This document shows, in pieces, positions 7,355 to 10,619 of a stretch of 10,619 nt of DNA. The notes beneath the pieces were generated by a model. The model was given only the letters and a program-made list of their open reading frames with translations. It did no database searches and was not told the origin of the DNA. The stretch comes from WGMK01 sp044359155 (lineage in GTDB: Bacteria; Hydrogenedentota; Hydrogenedentia; Hydrogenedentales; JAEUWI01): assembly GCA_044359155.1 (NCBI GenBank), contig JBIKMR010000146.1:1-10619 (forward strand), written 5' to 3'. Both the position numbers and the translations under genes were made by a program. Within the stretch, counting starts at the first letter, position 1. Every line of letters begins with the position of its first letter.

Positions 7355-9381
7355 TGCGCGTCTCCTACCAGCGCTTCAAACTCTGCTTCAGTCAACACAG
7401 CCACCCCCAGTTCACGCGCCTTGTCCAACTTCGAACCCGCCTTCTCGCCCGCTATCAGGTAATCCGTCTTCTTGCTGATGCTCGACGCGGTCTTGCCTCC
7501 CGCCCGAACAATGCTCTCGTGCATCTCGTCGCGGCTATGGCGTTCCAGCGTTCCCGTCACCACGCAGGTCTTGCCTGCAATCGGCGTGTCGGTGGCGGCA
7601 ACCGGCGCGGGGTCATCGTCCATGCGCAGGCCCCAGCCACGTAGTGTATCAATCAGCTCTCGGTTGGCGGGGCTTCCAAAGAATGCTGCCACGCTTTGCG
7701 ACACGGTCGGGCCTACGTCGGGCACGCTCGCCAGTTCCGTAACTTCCGCCGCCACTAATCGTTCCATCGTTTCAAACTTGCGCGCCAGGGCCGTGGCCGT
7801 GGTGGTGCCCACATGGTGGATGCCCAGCGCGAAGAGCAGTTTGCTGAGGGGCTTCTGCTTGCAGGCTTCCAGCGCGGCCACCAAATTCTCTGCGGACTTC
7901 TTGCCCATGCGTTCCAGGCCCGCCAGCATTTCGGCGTTCAGCCCGAACAGATCCGCCGGGGTATGCACCAGGCCGCGCGTCACAAGCTGGTCGATGATCG
8001 CCGGGCCAAGGCCCTCGATGTCCATGGCCCCGCGCGCGGCAAAGTGTTCCAGCCTGCCGCGCACCTGTGCCGGGCAGGACAGGTTGATGCAGCGCAGGAA
8101 CACGCCCTCGGGGTCTCGCTGCACCGCGCCGCCACACTCGGGGCAGGCCGTGGGTTCAGGCATGGGGGATGCATTCGCCGGGCGTTCCTCCGGCACAAAT
8201 CGCAACACCTGCGGGATAATTTCGCCCGCCTTCTGCACCTCGACCAGATCGCCCACGCGCAGTTCTTTGCGGGCAAGTTCTTCAAAGTTGTGCAGCGTGG
8301 AGCGTTTCACAATGGTGCCCGCCAAGGCCACGGGTTCCAGTTCCGCCACGGGCGTCAACACGCCAGACTTGCCCACCTGCACGGTAATATCCAGCAGGCG
8401 CGTGCGCGCCACCTCGGCGGGGAACTTGTAGGCAATCACCCAGCGTGGGGCTTTGGAGGTAGTCCCCAAGCGCTCGCGTTGTTCGAGGCTGTTCACCTTC
8501 ACCACCATCCCATCGGTCTCGTAGTCGAGGGTGTGCCGCTTGTCGCGCCATTCGTTGATGGTCGCTAGCACCCCGGCGATGTCGTTGCAATGACGGTAGT
8601 TTTTGTTTACGGGCAGGCCCCATGCGGTCAGTGTTTCGAGCACCTCGACATGCGTGGCCGGGCGCGGGGAGTCCACCGGCAGCAGGTCGTAGCACGCCAT
8701 ATGGATGTGTCGCGCAGCCACCAGTGCAGGGTCCAACAGTTTCAGCGTGCCCGCCGTGGTGTTGCGCGGATTGCGATACGGCTCTTCGCCCGCCTCGGCA
8801 CGGATCACATTCAGGCGTTCAAGTTCGGAGCGGGTCATGTAGACTTCGCCACGAATCTCTACCTCGCCGGGCAGCGCGCCCTTCAGCGCGCGCGGGAGCG
8901 ATCGAATAGTGCCCACGTTTTGGGTTACGTCGTCGCCCGTGCGTCCATCGCCCCGTGTCGCGGCGGCGGTGTAGTTCCCATCGCGGTAGGTCACGGACAT
9001 CGCCACGCCGTCCATCTTCAACTCGACCACGTAGGAAACGTCCTCGCCGCCCAGAAGCTTGCGCACGTCCTGATCAAATTTGAGGACTTCCTGCTCGTTG
9101 TAGGTGTTGCCAATTGAAAGCATAGGGACGCGGTGGGTAACCGAAGTGAAGCCTGTCAAAGGTGCGCCCGCTACCCGCTGGGTGGGGGAATCCGCAGTGC
9201 GCAGTTCGGGGTACGCCCGTTCGATCTCCTCCAGCTCTCGCAACAGTGCATCAAATTCCATGTCGGAAATTTCGGTGCGGGCCTCCTCGTAATAGAGGCG
9301 GTTGTGGCGCTCGATAAGCGCACGCAACTCGGCGCTGCGCGTCGTGGCTTCGTTGGGAGTGGTGTCAGTCAGCACGCTCAT
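7351..9381 (-). CDS. ligA: NAD-dependent DNA ligase LigA
   Basis: Predicted 676-residue enzyme, full length for the family, that seals nicks in DNA during replication and repair using NAD+. Domains in order: Ia NAD-binding helices (about 15-70, with HNRLYY, ISDMEFD and DSPTQRV), the adenylation domain with the catalytic lysine in KMDG (Lys122) and ATRGDGRTGDDVT (141-153), and the OB fold (about 320-400). Then come the zinc finger Cys413, Cys416, Cys431 and Cys436 (spacing 2, 14, 4 as in Thermus ligase), helix-hairpin-helix repeats (about 445-580) and a C-terminal BRCT domain (about 598-676, with GKTCVVTGTL). All key residues look intact, so it should be active. The usual Ile/Leu/Val in KxDG is Met here, a mild change. 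No Shine-Dalgarno is visible before the ATG at 9381, but a -10-like box lies seven bases away. The stop overlaps the permease start. Confidence 0.98.
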   Translation of the reverse strand: MSVLTDTTPNEATTRSAELRALIERHNRLYYEEARTEISDMEFDALLRELEEIERAYPELRTADSPTQRVAGAPLTGFTSVTHRVPMLSIGNTYNEQEVLKFDQDVRKLLGGEDVSYVVELKMDGVAMSVTYRDGNYTAAATRGDGRTGDDVTQNVGTIRSLPRALKGALPGEVEIRGEVYMTRSELERLNVIRAEAGEEPYRNPRNTTAGTLKLLDPALVAARHIHMACYDLLPVDSPRPATHVEVLETLTAWGLPVNKNYRHCNDIAGVLATINEWRDKRHTLDYETDGMVVKVNSLEQRERLGTTSKAPRWVIAYKFPAEVARTRLLDITVQVGKSGVLTPVAELEPVALAGTIVKRSTLHNFEELARKELRVGDLVEVQKAGEIIPQVLRFVPEERPANASPMPEPTACPECGGAVQRDPEGVFLRCINLSCPAQVRGRLEHFAARGAMDIEGLGPAIIDQLVTRGLVHTPADLFGLNAEMLAGLERMGKKSAENLVAALEACKQKPLSKLLFALGIHHVGTTTATALARKFETMERLVAAEVTELASVPDVGPTVSQSVAAFFGSPANRELIDTLRGWGLRMDDDPAPVAATDTPIAGKTCVVTGTLERHSRDEMHESIVRAGGKTASSISKKTDYLIAGEKAGSKLDKARELGVAVLTEAEFEALVGDAQ

Positions 9382-9388
9382 GGCGGGC

Positions 9389-9394
9389 AGTATA
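9389..9394 (-). promoter_or_regulatory. -10-like box directly before ligA
   Basis: TATACT on the minus strand (five of six consensus bases) ends seven bases before the ATG of ligA at 9381-9379. Transcription from it would start at or next to the A of the ATG, giving a leaderless mRNA, which fits the lack of a ribosome site. No clear -35 box is seen 16-18 bases upstream, so this stays tentative. Confidence 0.35.
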
Positions 9395-9466
9395 GCCGAC
9401 CCAGACGGGTCGCGGCACGCGGGCGGCCTGTGCTACGGTGTGGAACAGTTGGAGGTTCGCGCGCCC

Positions 9467-10267
9467 GTGTCTGAGCAGTTGGAATTGTTTCTGGAATCCG
9501 CCCCGCCCGGGCCGCCGGAAGGGGCGCTGCAGCAGCCTGTAGAAGTGCAGACGGCGCCCGAGAAAATCCCGGTCGCCATTCGCACCGAGGCACTGCGCTT
9601 TGCCTTGGCGCGCGGCGTGCCCAAGCCCATCACGCTCCACATCACCCGCAACCGTCAGACCATGGCCTCTGTGCGCCCCCAGCCCGATGGCCACTTGGCC
9701 GTGCGCTTGAACGCCGCCTTTCTCGACGCGCCCGAGCAGGTCTGGACGGCGACGGCGGCATGGGTGAAGAACCCGCGCGACCGTGCGGCGGGGGCCGTGG
9801 TTGATGCCTTCATCCGCGAGAATGCCCCGCGCCGCGAAGCGCCCGAACCACGCGCCGTGCCCCTGCATACACGGGGCCGCGTGCATGATCTTCGCCCCAT
9901 GTATGACGAGCTGAATGCGCAGCATTTCGGCGGCAGCATCACCGCGAGCCTCACGTGGGGGAACGCGCCGCATAGTCACCGGCGCAGGTACATGCGGCTG
10001 GGCAGCTATATGCCGGTTGACAATATCATCCGCATACACCCCCACCTGGACGAGGAGAACGTGCCCGCCTTCTTCGTGCGCTACATCGTCTTCCACGAAA
10101 TGCTGCACGCGCACCTGGGCATCGGCACCACCGACACCGGGCGGCGCAGGGTACACCCACCCGCCTTTCGCGCGGCAGAGCGCGCGTACCCAGACTTCGC
10201 CCGCGCCGAGGCGTGGCTCAAGGAACCCCGAAACCTGGCCCGCATCATGCGCGCGCGGAAGTCCTGA
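9467..10267 (+). CDS. SprT-like zinc metallopeptidase domain protein
   Basis: Predicted 266-residue soluble protein. The C-terminal half is a SprT-like zinc metalloprotease domain: YDELNAQHFGG (146-156), TWG (163-165), RRRYMRLGSY (172-181), NIIRIHPHLD (186-195), zinc motif HEMLH (210-214) with Glu211 as the expected catalytic base, and a likely third ligand His230 in VHPPAF. The N-terminal 130 residues look unlike SprT; they include a Pro-rich start and a strand-rich region (ITLHITRNRQ). Human SPRTN of this clan cleaves DNA-protein crosslinks; bacterial members are poorly known, so the substrate is not inferred. I chose GTG 9467 because GGAGG lies 11 bases upstream. An in-frame ATG at 9380 would add 29 residues but has no ribosome site, begins next to the ligA start and covers the ligA -10-like box. 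The stop overlaps the next start (TGATG), and ligA is divergent. Confidence 0.82.
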   Translation: MSEQLELFLESAPPGPPEGALQQPVEVQTAPEKIPVAIRTEALRFALARGVPKPITLHITRNRQTMASVRPQPDGHLAVRLNAAFLDAPEQVWTATAAWVKNPRDRAAGAVVDAFIRENAPRREAPEPRAVPLHTRGRVHDLRPMYDELNAQHFGGSITASLTWGNAPHSHRRRYMRLGSYMPVDNIIRIHPHLDEENVPAFFVRYIVFHEMLHAHLGIGTTDTGRRRVHPPAFRAAERAYPDFARAEAWLKEPRNLARIMRARKS

Positions 10268-10619
10268 TGCGCACGCTCACGCTCGTAGGGCTTGGCGCTT
10301 GCGCGTTGCTCCTCAGCATGGCCGCTTCCTTCGGGCTGGTTCGGCAATGGACCCGTGACCTACCCGATGGCGCGGTGCCGCATCCCGATGCTGCCAAGAT
10401 TGCGCCCCAGTTGCGCGACGTGTCGAATGATCTGGTGTCGCTGGCCAACGACTACTTTGCCCGCGTGCCCGTGCCCAGCGCGTCTGCGGAAAGCAAGGCG
10501 TGGGCGAAGGACACCATTGAGCCCCGGCTGACTGCGGTGATTGCAGAGGCGCGCAAGGCACAAAATGCGGTTCCGCTGTTCGATGCGCTGGAGACCGCCG
10601 CCGAGCGAATGCAGACCCT
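10267..10619 (+). CDS. N-terminal part of a membrane-anchored protein, cut by the window edge
   Basis: The reading frame opens with ATG at 10267, sharing one base with the SprT-like gene's stop (TGATG), and stays open to the right edge for 117 codons. The first residues, MRTLTL, lead into an uncharged hydrophobic stretch (about 3-25, ending FGLV before RQW) that is either a signal anchor or a signal peptide. What follows is Ala-rich and probably helical: DLPDGAVPHPDAAKIA, RDVSNDLVSLANDYF, and further helix-forming segments. LGAC at residues 9-12 resembles a lipobox but is too close to the start, with only a short hydrophobic core before it. I do not recognise the family. The overlap implies translation coupled to the SprT-like protein and a shared operon. 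Codon use looks like the GC-rich neighbours. Confidence 0.7.
   Translation, partial: MRTLTLVGLGACALLLSMAASFGLVRQWTRDLPDGAVPHPDAAKIAPQLRDVSNDLVSLANDYFARVPVPSASAESKAWAKDTIEPRLTAVIAEARKAQNAVPLFDALETAAERMQT

Noticed and set aside
7472..8431. Plus-strand open frame of 319 codons opposite ligA
   Set aside because: It is antisense to conserved ligase domains, and its Ser/Arg-rich product is typical of shadow frames.
9365..10156. Minus-strand open frame of 263 codons opposite the SprT-like gene
   Set aside because: The plus strand encodes a clear zinc protease domain with HEMLH; the minus frame has no recognisable domain.
10294..10305. LGAC near the start of the truncated gene as a lipobox
   Set aside because: The cysteine would be residue 12 with only a short hydrophobic core before it, while the hydrophobic stretch continues past it to about residue 25, which fits a signal anchor better.
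1..10619. CRISPR array, tRNA, rRNA, insertion sequence or direct-repeat attachment sites
   Set aside because: No spaced repeats, transposase-like frame, tRNA-like cloverleaf or flanking duplications were noticed on reading either strand. The methyltransferase-like gene has no visible terminal repeats, so a mobile element is not supported.

Overview
The window comes from a GC-rich bacterium with two membranes. The evidence is an Mla-type lipid transport system (permease, ATPase, MCE protein and a lipoprotein with a lipobox), an NAD-dependent DNA ligase, and a large secreted protein of the PSCyt1/DUF1549/DUF1553 class. That last class is most abundant in Planctomycetes, Verrucomicrobia and nearby environmental lineages such as Hydrogenedentes, so I place the source in or near the PVC group. 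I cannot name a genus.

Layout from left to right. Positions 1-163 hold an intrinsic terminator for a gene that lies off the left edge, then the leader of a small AT-richer two-helix membrane protein (164-616, +). This converges on the long cytochrome-type DUF1549/DUF1553 protein (649-3000, -). Next come two minus-strand genes, an outer-membrane-type lipoprotein (3048-3659) and an MCE/MlaD protein (3665-4651, TTG start with a clear Shine-Dalgarno). A plus-strand SAM-dependent methyltransferase-like gene (4787-5479) follows. Then the minus-strand ATPase (5486-6253), the STAS-permease fusion (6269-7354) and ligA (7351-9381). To the right, divergent from ligA, are a SprT-like zinc metallopeptidase (9467-10267, +) and a membrane-anchored protein that runs off the right edge (10267-10619, +).

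How the genes work together. The permease, ATPase, MCE protein and lipoprotein form one predicted machine that moves lipid between inner and outer membranes. The set is unusual in two ways. The permease gene is translationally coupled to ligA (ATGA overlap). A methyltransferase gene on the opposite strand also sits in the middle of the set, between ATPase and MCE genes, so mlaD and the lipoprotein gene need their own promoter; a plausible sigma70-like one is visible at 4703-4732. No mobile element, CRISPR array, tRNA or rRNA was seen. I found no strong candidate for a wholly new system; the most interesting points are the split lipid-transport locus, the degenerate STAS domain, the SprT-like protease pair beside ligA, and two -10-like boxes placed almost on top of start codons.
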